NCBI GenBank assembly: GCA_029747015.1
Contig: JAKOGI010000128.1
Coordinates: 903,501-967,500, forward strand
Length of the DNA: 64,000 nt
Origin: Carnegiea gigantea
Lineage: Eukaryota; Streptophyta; Magnoliopsida; Caryophyllales; Cactaceae
Direction: 5' to 3'
The notes under the pieces are model-generated. The model saw only the letters and a program-made list of their open reading frames with translations. It did not search any database and was not told the DNA's origin. Position 1 is the stretch's first letter; every line of letters begins with the position of its first letter. Below, one piece after another: positions 35,871 through 47,735 of the stretch. The translations under genes and the position numbers were made by a program.

Positions 35871-36872
35871 TTACGATGTCAAGACTCGACCCTTTAAATC
35901 AGACATCCTTAAGGCACGCAGACACTTGTCAAACTCCTCAGCAGAGAGTTTCCAAGCATGACAATAAGAGAGCATGAAAATAATCATAGCAAAGAAAGTT
36001 AATGCTCTCTTCAACAAAGCAAAACCAAGAGAAAAATCAAAAGAGAAAGCAAAGAAAGTATTCCACATGATTTTTCTAAGTTTATCCATTGGGTACATGC
36101 AATGTGGGTTAAGGGAGGCATCATACCCACAAAAGTATACTAGGGAAAGAAAATTATCAACATTTCCATCAAGCATATTAAACATTTTGCCCACATGTCC
36201 CAGATCAACATTAGAATCACAAATCTTAGGATTGTCAATGGGCGTGTCAATGTAATACTGAAGGGAAGGAGAGGGTAATAAACAAAGAGGGGAAGTATGA
36301 GAACGATCAAGAGGATTAGGGAGAACATTATTACAACCAAGGCTAGGAAGGTCCTTATGCACAAACACATCATGTGACCCCTCCAATGGAGTCTCAACTA
36401 GATCATACACCTCCTTTAAAGTATCTTCTAACTCAAGACATGCATCAACAGCATCAAACCTAGTAACAAACCCAAAATGATCACCCGCCTCAAGCCCCCT
36501 ACACTGAGCTAAAGGGAAAGACAAATCAGGTAAGGTCAGGACATCATCAGTATTGTCCATGGGTGATGTAACTTCAGATTGATCATAGCATGCATAATAA
36601 GGACATAAATTTATATTATGGTCAGAAGAATTAGACGAGTCACATCAAAAATAAGTATAATAAGATCTAACATCAAATGCACAAGGATCAGAGAATAAAT
36701 GTCTAAAAACACAACCAGCCTTCTCGAATTCAAATGAATCCCAAGCAATCCACTCAAACAAACACCATGTATCATCAACATTTTTACCACGGAAATCCCG
36801 ATACTCTAAAAGAATTTGGAGTTCACTATTCATTCCCTCATCAACAATGTCAAAAATTTTCCATTTACCCAT
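35871..36872 (-). pseudogene. Antisense ORF of the LTR element, one stop
   Basis: Two frames in the same register, 36872-36645 and 36560-35871, are separated by a short stretch with a single TGA. Together they span 334 codons including stops. The uninterrupted downstream part is 229 residues from ATG at 36560. It is acidic and rich in Asp, Leu, Cys and Pro at first. About 60 residues before its end is a hydrophobic segment (FFAFSFDFSLGF, then FFAMIIFMLSY). No known domain was recognised. Additional ORFs, often antisense, are known in plant LTR elements. The length and single stop suggest it once coded for protein. Confidence 0.6.
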
Positions 36873-37110
36873 GCAATAACCACATTGAGCAAGACAAACA
36901 TTTAATCACTTTAAATACCTCCAAAATAGTTCATGCTCGAATTGGGAAAATGGAAAATTCCAATTGTTTTTTTCTTTCAAAAAAAATTTTTACTTTTTAA
37001 AATTTTCAAAATTTTTTGGGTTTTTTTCAGAGAAAAACGAGATGCTTAGTCAAACTTATTAAGAAAAACCCAATATCCAACACTAGTCTCCGGCAACAGT
37101 GCCAAAAATT
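36873..37110. other. Interior end before the right LTR
   Basis: Contains A/T runs (36965-37025) and GTCTCCGGCAACAGTGCC directly before the LTR. Sequence of this kind commonly precedes LTRs of this family. Confidence 0.5.
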
Positions 37111-38341
37111 TCATAGGCCCACAAGCACAAGGTGGCGTTGTAGCAAATCAAGGTCAATCCCACAAAGGCTAGGTTGATCTATTGGGCTATATTTCCTCAA
37201 GATATGCTAAGCGAATCCAAATTTGAGATTAAAATATTAATAATAAACTATCTAATGTAATGGATAAAAATTAAGGTATTAAACAATTCCTGCAATTTCC
37301 CAATCCAAAATATCAAACAGACACTTTTTCCTCTAACGGTTGTTTTAAAACCGATAATCGAAATTTCACAACCCTCTTTCAAGATGAAGTAAAATACCTA
37401 AATCTAGCCAATTACCATTTCTAGAGGGCTCTTGATTCATTTAGGTTCATTAAGTATGTGATTATTAATCAATGGTTTCTCAGTCGGTGTGACTTTCTCA
37501 AGACTCTACACAATTAAGTCAAATCCTAGGATTCCGGCAATAGATTTCACCTCTCAGTTCATCACCCAATACCCATGACATGCAAGAAAGTAATCAAGTT
37601 TCTCACAAAGCAATAAGCATCTACGATTTGATAAAACAATCCAACAAATTCAAAAGCACCAAAGTTAACAATGTAAGATTGGGAAATAAACTAGAATTTG
37701 CATAAATCCAAGATCAAAACTACAAATCTAAATCAAAATTGCAAAACATGAATTCTAAAATAAGGGGAGAAAAGAAAGGAAGAGAGAAGAATTGCTCAGC
37801 CAAAAATCACGCTTGAATCTGCCGATTGCAAACCCGATATAGAATCGTTGCAAGATCTCACTTCGATCCTCTTTCTCTGCCTCTATCTAATCTAAACTAA
37901 TCTCTAATGGTGGATGAGGTGATGGGTGATGGAATGGGATGTTGAATGTCTTCTTTCAGCAGAAAAACAACCCTTTTAAATAGAAAATGGAGCATCCTTA
38001 GCTGCACAACGAAGGAAGATGAAGAGATTAGCAGTTACATGTTCACCACGGGCATGGCAGCTCCACCATTGGCAGACCGTGGTACTTGTTGGAACCGAAA
38101 TCTTCTACTCTTCTCTTGCTACACGGGCATGGCAACTCAGGGGCATCTGTAGGGAGTCAACATACACTCAAATGAATGTCAAATGGCAGGTCAAATTGCC
38201 TAGAATCCTGCAATAATTTTCAAAGAACCATACTCAAGCATAAAATGAGAATAGGAGTATAAATTATGACACTAAGCTCATACATTCCCGAAAAAGGCCT
38301 ACAAAACATCCTAAAAATGATGTGTACAAAAGTACTTATTA
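37111..38341. repeat. Right LTR of the non-autonomous element
   Basis: Begins TCATAGGCCCACAAGCA (TG start mutated to TC) and ends AGTACTTATTA. Parallel to the left LTR with scattered changes. Followed by the duplicated GCAAT. Confidence 0.9.
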
Positions 38342-38378
38342 GCAATGAGTTGGGATCATTAATGAATCAATTCTTTTA

Positions 38379-39364
38379 GGCAGTGTTTGGTTGAAAGGAA
38401 AATTGTTTTCCTGAAAAATCATTTCTACGGAAAAAGCTTTTCCACGTAAAATGGATTTTTGATGCAGTATAAATCAATTTTCATGGAAAAAAGAAAATCC
38501 CAACTGAGTCGCCATAGCGAAGATAAATGTTGACAAGGAATGTTAGTTTAACATTTAGATTTGAGCTTTTTTTAATATTTCTTATCAGATAATAAAGTTT
38601 TGATCCAAACCATTGAAATTGCTTTAGTGCTAAAAAAGTCGACTAAATTGTGTAGTGGTGAAAATGACTACTAAATTGTCATGCAAAGAAAAATGTTGGT
38701 TAAATAAAAGAATTTCAAGCTCAAAGTCTAAGCTCGAAATATAAGATTTGAGCTTGTTTTAATTTTTCTTATCGAATTATCAAGTTTCGATCCAAACCGT
38801 CGAAATTGTATCAATGGCAAATAATGTCAACTGAATGGATATAGTGGCGAAAAATATCAACTAAATTATCATGGCAAGTTGACCAAATATAGGTAGTTGA
38901 GCTCAAAATATGGATATAAGCTCTGTTTTATATTTCTAATCCTACAATCAAATTTCGATCTAAACCGTTGAAAATTTTTGTAGCAAAAAAAGGTCAACTA
39001 AATTGCATAATGGTGAAAAGTGTCCATTGGATTGTCATGGGGAAGATATGTTGACCAAATGAATAAAGGATGTGTTCCAAATCTAGATTTGATCATATTT
39101 TAATATTTTCCACTAAATAGTCAAGTTTCGATCCAACTGGTTGAAATTGGATATTGCACTTAAACTTTGGTTGACCATATCATCAAAAGAGTTAAAAAAG
39201 AAAATCAACTTTCTTTCTTCTTAAAATGGAAATCATTTCCTCTATTGGAGGAAAATAATTTTCTTTGGAAAGTAGATTCTCGTATTTTACTATATCAAAC
39301 AATGAAAAATTGGAAAATTATTTTCCCCCCCTAAAAATCATTTTTCCCCCAACCAAACACTTAC
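38379..39364. mobile_element. 986-bp MITE with internal tandem repeats
   Basis: Ends GGCAGTGTTTGGTTGAAAGG and the inverse of GTAAGTGTTTGGTTGGGGG form an inverted repeat, flanked by TTA on both sides (38376-38378, 39365-39367). This is typical of Tourist/Harbinger-type elements. No transposase. It sits 33 bp from the LTR element and interrupts the same L1. Confidence 0.75.
38545..39170. repeat. Four about 175-bp tandem repeats within the MITE
   Basis: The phrase GATCCAAACC.TTGAAATT recurs at 38602, 38789, 38957 and 39130 (spacings 187, 168 and 173), each time embedded in the same order of shorter phrases (TTGAGCT...TTTTAATATTTCTTATC...AACTAAATTG...). The units are diverged. Confidence 0.8.
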
Positions 39365-39367
39365 TTA

Positions 39368-41100
39368 TAGTAAAAAGGAAACCATGACTACCCACTCCTT
39401 GTACATTCCATACTAAAGTAGAAATGTTTGTTGATTTATTTGTTTGATTATTCACCAAATCAGTTATTGACGATGAAGAAGAACAAAAAGCTTAGGAAAT
39501 AAGCTCAAAGATTGGTTCCCTTTCCACCTAGAAAAATGTTCAAGGCTAGGTACCCTATTAACCTAGTAAATCCATTTGGTTGTATGATTCCATAGGAAGA
39601 GTAAGGAACTTCAGTATCATCTTAAATGATGGGTTCTTCAAGACTATAAAATTCAAGCATGGGCCATTCCTAGATAGGCTTATGCATGTAGACTTTATGG
39701 CTTAATGAAACACTGGAGTGTAATGGTCATAAACAATTAGGGGTTCATACGGGGGGAGGCATGCAATAATATGTTTGATGGTGCATTAGACATTAGCACT
39801 TTGAGAGACATTTTTTTTGGGGACCAAGTGGGATTCTTACTTAATCTTGTATAAATTGGTTGGGACAAGTTTGAGAATCATCTTAATTAGATATTAAAAA
39901 ATTATCCTTATGAGGGACATGGTCTTGTTAGGATTCTCGATAATTTATACTGCTTGACCTGCCACACAATTAAGGCTAACTTCCAAATACATAATGACAT
40001 TATTGTCCTCCTTCTTATAATTATTGCCAAATTTGCATCTTGAGGGTCTTATCCCATATCATCACCCAAAACCTCATGTCTAGATACCCTTTTATGTGCT
40101 CAAGATTGCTTGCTTTATTGCTACGCTCTTTCTGGCCCAAGATATTAGATCTATTTTTGTGGCTTTTTCTTACTAACACAATGGCTTGAACTCGACCCTG
40201 AAATTTTCAAATTGCTCTGGATTCTTCATCGCTTCTCTTTGTTGAGGTTTTTTACCAACATCTAAAAACCATAAACCTGTAGATATTTAGGCTAATGATT
40301 TGTTATAATGGAGGTAAGATCAATCATAGTGTTTCCTTGATTCAATTAACTAGCACATTGAGGGGCAGCAAAGGGCGATGTTCATCCCTGTGTCCACTCT
40401 TCCCAAATTTCAAACAAATAAGGCACAACTCTTCATATTGAATTCACCAAACAGTCAAAACCAATCAATCTAACAATGAGCAGGTTAAAACTTTCCATGC
40501 AATCCAGAATTAGATAATAAGGGCTCAGAAAGATCAACCTTAATGAAAAGACATATGAATTGACCTCTTTCAATTTTAATTGTACATCCATCTTAATCTC
40601 ATGTTGTAATTCTCCGCTACCAATAGGGAATTCCTTATCAAAATGTCTGACACCGAAGTGTGGAATACGAATCGAAGATATTAAGAATCGGGTTGATTCC
40701 TTATTCAGGATGAAATTCAGAATCTGCTTCCTACTAATGAGATAAGTGTCTCCAATCAACCAAGGACCTTGTATCAAAACATGATTGCAATCTCCCACAT
40801 TGATAAATCAAACTATACAATAGTCATATCCTATATCTGTTAAAGAAAAATCACTCTTAAGAGCCCGTTTAGAAGCAAGACCTCTCTTCACTTAAAGACA
40901 TCCCATTCCTCCCTCAAAAAGGTTGACTCTCAAGGGTTTTCTTTGGGGCTTCCTTAAGTATCGCTTCACTTCCTTAGAAAGTTTTATGGTTGGGCATCAT
41001 GGATCTTTATAAAGCTTAATAGTTGAAATATTATCCTCAGTCTAACAATATTTATTATCTAACCCCCAAGTAAGATTCTGGCAGTTTAAGAAGTGATTGA
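39368..41100 (-). pseudogene. L1 LINE 5' part: ORF1 and ORF2 start
   Basis: On the minus strand, ORF1 (40798 to about 40380) carries a VQGPWLIGD-like DUF4283 pattern, YFDKEF-like and IKMDVQ segments, and a zinc-knuckle-like C..C....GH....(R) stretch near 40410-40440. The second frame starts near 39430, is cut by the MITE, continues as KELIH at 38347-38378, and joins the endonuclease start left of the LTR element. Stops are present. The right border is not defined. Confidence 0.6.
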
Positions 41101-41184
41101 GGAAGAAATTCGGGTCATTGACCATAAGTTTTCTCTCTAAATGATATGTTGTATGATTTTCCCTTGTAGAGGATAAAATAAATT

Positions 41185-41424
41185 TGTCATAATCCAGCTT
41201 TGACATCTAGAGGATGAGGAAATGTAGCAATGAACATAGGAAGGAGGAACATTCTTAGAGAGAGGAAATCACATCTTAGCGAGAGAAAATGTATATCCAA
41301 AATGAGCTAAATACAAGCATTTCAAGTTTATATACTTAGCACCAGCTCATAACAGAATTCCCCTAATTATGCATAAGTGTAACAAACTCAAGGTAAGATG
41401 GCATCTAAGGTGTCTGAGTCAACA
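41185..41424 (-). repeat. 3' LTR of the minus-strand copia element
   Basis: On the minus strand it starts TGTTGACTCAG directly after the G-rich tract and ends ATTATGACA. No partner LTR was found in the window, so this end of the element stands alone. Confidence 0.6.
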
Positions 41425-42794
41425 CCCCCCTTAAGCTAGAATGGGTATTGATCATTCCCAGCTTACTGAGTAGATATTGATGTTAAGCTAAGGGAAGAAC
41501 CTTTGTGAAGACATCAGACAATTGATGAGTAGTAGGGAGATAGCTTAGCTCTAATAGCCCCTTTAGAACTTTGTCATTATTGAAGTGACAATCTATTTCA
41601 ATGTGTTTTGTCCTCTTATAGAACATGGGATTCTTCCAATGTGTATTGACTGGTTATCATAGTATAAGGTCATAAGCTTCAGTGACGCAACTCAAAGCTC
41701 TTTCAACAACCTAACCAACCATGTAACCTCTGAGGCAGCCTGTGACATTGCTCTATAATCTGCCTCTGAAGAAGACTTTGACATAGTGCCTTGTTTTTGG
41801 CTCTTCCAACTTAGGGGAGAAGATCTTAACAGGATCACATAACCTGTAATTGACCATCTAGAACAAGGGCTTGCTGCCTAATATGAGTCCGAAAAAGCCT
41901 TGAGGCAGAGCTAATCTGAGCCTTTCAACAACATACCTTAGCCCAGTGATCCTATAATATACCTCAGTGTGTAGCGTAATGCTTGCAAATGAGTGATTCA
42001 TGGCTATTGCATAAATTAACTGAGGGTTTACACAGCAAAACTCAAGTTTGGTCTAGTATTAGATAGGAAGTTTAGCTTTTCCATCAAGGTTCTGTAATGC
42101 ATAGGATCATAAAGTAGCTATCCTTCATCTGGCAATAACTTACAGTTTAGAGAGAGGTGTAGCTGTGGGTTTTGAGCCTTGTAAGTTACAGTCCTTTAAC
42201 GGCTCAGTGGTAAACATCTTTTGACTGAGCACTACTCCTTCAGGCAATTAAGATACTTCCAATCCAAAAAAATAGTGCAACTTACCAAGATCCTTAATGC
42301 CAAAACAACTGTTGAGATGATGCTTCACATGTTGAATCTCTTTCTTATCTGAACCAGTTATCAAAATATCATCAACATAAACAACGATGATGGTGATAAA
42401 AGTGCAGAATGAATAATCATTCTTTGACTGTTAGTAACTTAGGCCAACCAAGGTAGAGGTTAATTTGGCTAACTAGCCTGCTTTCTTGCTTAAGTCCATA
42501 TAAGGACTTTCTCAACCTGCATACTTTGTTGGAGGGATTTGGTATCCCGTTTGGCACCTCCATGTAAACCTCTTCATCTAGATCTCCATGTAAAAAAAAC
42601 ATTGTTAACATCTAACTGGAAAAGATCTCAACCTCGACAAGTAGCCAAAGCAATCACACTTCTTATGGTTGCCATTTTCACTATAGGAGAAAAAACTTCT
42701 TGATAATCTACCCCATACTACTGTGTAAGAACCCTAATAACCAATCTTACCTTGAACTTTTCAAGTGTGCCATCAGAGTGTAATTTAACCTTGT
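41185..42794 (-). mobile_element. Copia retrotransposon 3' half, minus strand
   Basis: On the minus strand: RT from the KVKLHSDGT segment (42790), [13 protein letters not shown] and [14 protein letters not shown] (42417-42600), YVDDILITGSD (about 42330-42370), and RNase H to about 41440. A polypurine tract (AAGGGGGG, about 41425-41432) and an LTR (41185-41424) follow. Its upstream part continues at 48857-48958, on the far side of a CACTA transposon. Frameshifts are present. Confidence 0.8.
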
Positions 42795-42814
42795 CACTAC
42801 AAAAAAAAAAGGCT

Positions 42815-43115
42815 ATATAGAGACGGAATTAGAGACGAAAAATATCATATCAGCGATGGAAATTTTAATTCAACGATGAAAATGGCGACGAACATCGGGA
42901 GTTGCAATATGGCCTGTTGCTGAGAATTCAGCGACGGAATTTCAGGGTCCGTCACTTGGTGGCAACAGAAATAGCGATAGACAGATTAATTTGGTGGGAA
43001 CAGAACCTGCACATGGTGGCGACGAAATTGAGGATCCGTTGCCATCAGCAACAAAATTAGTGACGGAAATTCCGTCGCTAATGGCGGCGGATCCTCAATT
43101 CTGTCGCCACATACT
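42815..43115. repeat. CACTA subterminal repeats, left end
   Basis: Multiple direct and inverted copies of GAGACGGAAT, GCGACGGAATTT and CCGTCGCTAATGGCG. These arrays are thought to be transposase binding sites in CACTA elements. Confidence 0.8.
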
Positions 43116-44570
43116 GTATTTTCTTTTAAAAAAACCCTTGTCCGTCCCTATCCATCGTTAATTTTTGTTTTTTTAAATAAAAAAATTTTTTTTTCAAGTA
43201 CCCCAAATCTAATACATTAGATTTTCTATACGAAAATACCTCGAAGCCATTCAACAACCCATTCCATACAACTGCTTCACTCGAAGTATTCTCAACAATT
43301 TCCAATTCACAAACGACTCAAACATCACATTCAAACCAAAGTAATCCAAGTGTACCATCATCATACATCACATACAAACCAATTCACAAAACAAAGTTCA
43401 GGTAGTTCTCAACATCGCTACACATGGCCAATAATAAAGTACAGGCAAATATATGCACATATGAAGTAGGCAATAGGGAGGGGAAGAAACAACCAACTCA
43501 TGAGGGATTAATCATCGAGATCATACCCTTCATCCTCGTCCTCATCCTCATCCTCATTCTCTTCATCATGCTGTGGATGGGTAGGAACGACATGTTGCGA
43601 TCCCGAACCGGAGGCTTGTTACATTCGGAAGAAAGCCTTCATTTGCTGATTCATACTCAGCATGGTTTGGCTCAGCATTTGGTTAGACTCCTTTAGACTC
43701 TTATATCTCTCCATCATCCAATACATCTCAGCTTATGTGGTGAGCTCAGTCCCCATGGTGGCCACCCTCTCTCTTAAATCATACAGCTCCTTCTGAGATG
43801 CAATCGAACCTGTATTTGCTAAAACCCATACGTATGTAATAAGAATGTAGTGAGAATAACGTAACCTAACCTAAACTGATGTTGCGGACAATTTTCATAT
43901 TAATAACTGAAATTAAGGAAAGTTAAAGCTTAGTATACCAGCTCGCTGAGAGGGACTAAAGTAGGGAGATTCTCTTATGTTGATGGCCTTATCTCCAATG
44001 CTGTAAATATGACCCTTTTTGTTCGTATAGGCCTTCACCTACAACGCATTTGAGTTTGAAAGTGGTTGATCTTGGGAGTTATCCTGTGAGGTCCCTTGAG
44101 AGTTGATGATTTTCTACAATTCTTGCTCAAAGGACTCCTACAATATCACAACATTTGCAAAACATCAAATATGTTAGACTTAATAAAAATAGATGAATCA
44201 CAACGTACAATTAATTATCAAGAATAACTTACGTAGGTTTGTTGTGATTTCCTATCAATCCTAGGTTCATCTGGTTTGCCCCTAAATCTGTGAGTGCGGA
44301 CAAACAACTCAATAATTGTGGAATCCGTCTCAAGTTGTTCTCTCTACGTGCGAATTAAACAAATTCGGGAAAATACGGTAAATACCACAATAAAACAAAT
44401 AACAAAATAACGTTGTACGATGTACAGTTTGTTACCAGATGCCTCCTGTGCTCATGCATAGGGATTGAGTTGTAGGTATGGAGGGATGATCCGAGACTCT
44501 GTCGATCACCAAGCCGATTTTTTTGGGCTTTTTCACATAATTTTTTTTATGCTTCATTCGCCTAATGATC
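43116..44570. other. CACTA interior without clear coding frame
   Basis: Some of this may be the 3' part or introns of the second CACTA gene. Short frames (for example 43424-43696 on +) show no known motif. Confidence 0.4.
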
Positions 44571-45360
44571 TTAGAGTCCTTTCCATTGATCATCACTGAG
44601 CCACTGAGGCTTCTTGTTGTGCTTCCTTACTTTGCCAAGGAACTCCCTCAAATGTGCATTGTCTCTCTTTTCAAAATTTTTCCTGATGCGGTCCTTATAG
44701 ATAGTATCCCAAGTAAACAATTTCTGCAAATTAAAAAATGACAAACACATCAAATAATGCCTCACAAATGAACCAGAGCCTTGTAAGAAGTCTCAATATG
44801 TAGTCACTTTATTTACCTTGAACTCTCCAAACCACAAATCTCAAACATGTCTAGGTATTTTACCCCAAGTAGGCCAAGATGCATCATATTTACCTTGGAA
44901 GATTTGAGAAATCCTACTAGCAGCACCATCATTTGGAATGAACCTAATGCAGCACAAAACATCAAATTAACCTGACACTACACTAAATAATTGCAATTAC
45001 AAACACATAACAACATTTCACTTACCTGTTACTGTCTGGCACAATAACTATTTTTGTTCTGGTGCTTCCCTGACTAAGTTGTGCTTCAGCATCTCCAGTT
45101 CCAATGTTTTGTTGGGGTTGGTAGGAGTTATGATTGACGGGTTGGGGAGTAGGGGTGCTAGTGATGGCAAAAGATGTGTTGGTTGCAATGTTATATGCAA
45201 GTTGTTGGACAAGGAATGGCTGGTTAGGGGTATATGGCATAAGAGGAGGTACCTGCCCCACAAGAACATTCCCACATTGAGTTGGGATCGTTCTTAATGA
45301 ACCTGACATGTGAGGTTTGGGAGGAAGGTGAACCAATATCCATTGCACTAGGATTTTCAC
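44571..45360 (-). pseudogene. CACTA second gene (En/Spm transposase-like, PF03004 type)
   Basis: Minus-strand frames at 45360-45022 (Pro/Gln/Thr-rich) and 44765-44571 (LFTWDTIYKDRIRKNFEKR, ending KPQWLSDDQWKGL) resemble the plant Ptta/En/Spm second protein, whose C-terminal part has a W-(I/L)-.-.-.-W segment of this kind. Introns or stops separate the pieces. Assignment rests on weak motifs and position in the CACTA element. Confidence 0.5.
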
Positions 45361-45599
45361 TAGAACTCTATGTCCTCGTCCTCGAAATCGAGTGGAGGAC
45401 TTGCCTCAACGTGGGGTGGAATCCATACCTGAAATAGTTCATAATAAACACACACACAAATAACGATTGTACGTAGCAACAATTTAATTACACAACATAA
45501 TAGGTAGAACAGCAAATGCATTCGTACACATATAATACAACAACAAGAGTATACATATGGGTTACAAAACTAAGTACTGAAGTATATAATATTTTATAA

Positions 45600-46176
45600 G
45601 CATTCAATTGTCTGCTTCATCTTCATCAGTATCCTCATCACCATTCTCGTCATCGTCATCGTCTTCATCATCACATAAATGTATATCTCCCTCTTCTTTA
45701 TCTATTTCATTCCCATCATCCCACTCACCATCTTCATCACTGTCATCCCCTTCTGCCTCATCTAAGTCACCATTCACTTAAATAAATGAAAAATCCAAAT
45801 CATCATCAACTTCTTCCAGTAGTGTGCTTTCATCCACTAATGACATAGGGATAATATCATTCATAGGTTCACCAAGTGTCATCATCCCCATTTGTTGCAA
45901 AGCAATAGGTAGAGTGTACTGCATATACACCCTGGCTCTTAGTTTGGATGGTATGACAACAAGCCAATTGACTCTATCCCTTGAGCGATCTAGATGTCGC
46001 ATAAAGTGTACTTGTGATGCCGTGTTAGGGAATATGAACAGATAGTACTTTCTGTACCTCCTTATGCGATGAACCTCAAAAAATTTGCTTAGTTTATGGG
46101 GCCGTGTCCCATGATTGAATGTGGGATCAAACCATTCACAACTGAATAGCACACATCTTTTAAGTGGTTCACTCAC
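45600..46176 (-). pseudogene. CACTA tnp2 C-terminal part (DUF4216 type)
   Basis: The frame 46176-45778 (132 residues) has VLFSCEWFDP..N.GTR.H, then a Y.KY...FP..ASQVHFM segment and a W.VVI.(S)K.RAR end, typical of DUF4216 in plant CACTA transposases. The following sequence to 45600 would encode an Asp/Glu-rich tail (TCATC repeats on the + strand), common at this end. Confidence 0.75.
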
Positions 46177-46496
46177 ACACTTTAGTTCGATAATATCTTT
46201 CAGTATGCTATAATAATCATTTTCAATATCACCTTCCCCGGTCCCACATACACCAACACCACAATTATACAGTTAATTCCCAACACTGCGGGCTTCTGTG
46301 TGGAACTTAAATCCATTAACTCTGTATGTCATCCACGTTGACACATTTCTATTAGGCCTCACAGCTAATTTTGTCAAGTACCAATGTTTACGGCTGTCGA
46401 ATAATTAAATGCAATGCACCTAAGATGACACACAATGTGTACCCTACGTTAATACAATGACCTCAATTGTGCCGTAACATTTATTACTAAAGAAGT

Positions 46497-46950
46497 TTAG
46501 TTACTTACATTTTGACTAAACCAATCTATAAAATGAGTTTCAATGATGGTATCAACACTAGCATCACTAAGATGGGGTTGTGCATTTTGGACTTGTTCTA
46601 TAAATTCTATGCAATTGTGTGCACATTGTAAATGAAAATATCTTTTGGGAAACATATTGAAACTTATGGCGAAGGCAGCACTCACTCAACATAAGGCTTA
46701 ACTTCATCACAATTTAGTAGCACATGAAGATGAGAAGCAATATATTCAGCGTCTATGAGATACCTTGATCTTTCCTTCCTAATAGCATTCCCTTGCAGTT
46801 CAAACACAGATAGAGTTTGGATATGATTATTATGTTCATCGTCATCCTCATTTCTTTGACATCCACTATGCATGGAGGGCACATTAGAACCGAAGTTCAT
46901 AATCAGGGTACTTCTTATTGAAATGTTTTCACGCTGCACCATCTAATGGA
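46497..46950 (-). pseudogene. CACTA tnp2 middle remnant
   Basis: Frames 46942-46682 and 46685-46497 lie between the tnp2 N-terminal piece and the DUF4216 part. They contain CDEVKPYVE and an acidic stretch, compatible with the region before DUF4216 (DUF4218 neighbourhood). The large catalytic domain expected between this and the N-terminal piece is absent. Confidence 0.5.
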
Positions 46951-47294
46951 TGACATAAAATAATGTCCTCCCGTCGATTTTCATAATATCATCTCATGTG
47001 CTCTGCAGTACTTCTTGATGCATACAACCTCTGTAGTTGAGGTTTCAATTGCAAGTAATGCATCCTTGCATATGGCAATGGCCTTTGATTCTTTTGTTGT
47101 AACCTTTGCCTCTTCCATCTCAAATGCCCATAAAACTTGCATGAATCGAGGTCTGAGTCCTTCTTAAAAAAGAGCATACACCCTTTACGACAACAATCAA
47201 TGTGTATCACATCATTGCCGAGATCTTTAACAACCTTCTTCGTTTGGCCATAATTGTTTAGCACACGATTGTTAGGTGGGCACATCTCTTTCAT
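46951..47294 (-). pseudogene. CACTA tnp2 N-terminal piece
   Basis: The frame 47294-46989 reads LCPP-like (MCPPNNRVLNNYGQTKKVVKDLG), then IDCCRKGCMLFFKKD..LDSCK.......RWK, and ends LKPQLQRLYASRSTAEHMR, the standard tnp2 (Transposase_21) start. It continues past a stop into a YENRRED...HP.DG.A stretch and then breaks off. The Cys pairs of the zinc-finger-like part are partly conserved. Confidence 0.8.
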
Positions 47295-47321
47295 TAACTG
47301 AGCAACTTTATTGAAATAATT

Positions 47322-47735
47322 TTATGGCATATGGTAATTAGACTTGATCCTCAATAGTCGAACAGTAGCAGAGAGCTCACTGTGGGTAGAACAACCATCA
47401 TATAAAGGTTGTCGAGCAGCTTGAACCATATTATAGAATGGTTCTTGAGAATTTCTTCCCTCGTTAACCCTTACATTTTGATTTGCCAATATGGCATCAC
47501 CAATCATGTACTCCATATGATCTACGTAGCATCCATTGTGGGCATAATTTGTATGACTTGAATCACCAGCTTCGCCTATTTCACTAGTAGAATATCCAAA
47601 AACATATTGTTGAGGTTCTACTTCTCCATGACTTATCCAATACCAATATCCTTTCACGAAATTCTTATACATTAGGTACATCTTTACCTCATCAGGTGTT
47701 AAGTACACTCTATTTTTACATTCCGAAATCGACAT
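47322..47735 (-). pseudogene. CACTA transposase-associated domain
   Basis: The frame of 137 residues directly upstream of the tnp2 piece has the YVFGYSTSE..EAGDSSHT segment, HMEYMIGDA, and an ending with EPFYNMVQAARQPLYDGCSTHSELSA.V.LL.IKS, matching the N-terminal region of plant CACTA transposases. It lies 27 bp from the next piece. Confidence 0.75.

Larger units (their letters stand above)
32763..38341. mobile_element. Non-autonomous LTR retrotransposon with antisense ORF
   Basis: Two direct LTRs of about 1.23 kb (32763-33990 and 37111-38341) enclose 3.1 kb. The 5-bp target duplication GCAAT is perfect at 32758-32762 and 38342-38346. The interior has no gag or pol motifs but holds a long, once-broken frame on the minus strand. 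This resembles large non-autonomous (LARD-type) elements. The insertion cut an L1 LINE. The LTRs differ at many positions, so it is not recent. Confidence 0.9.
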
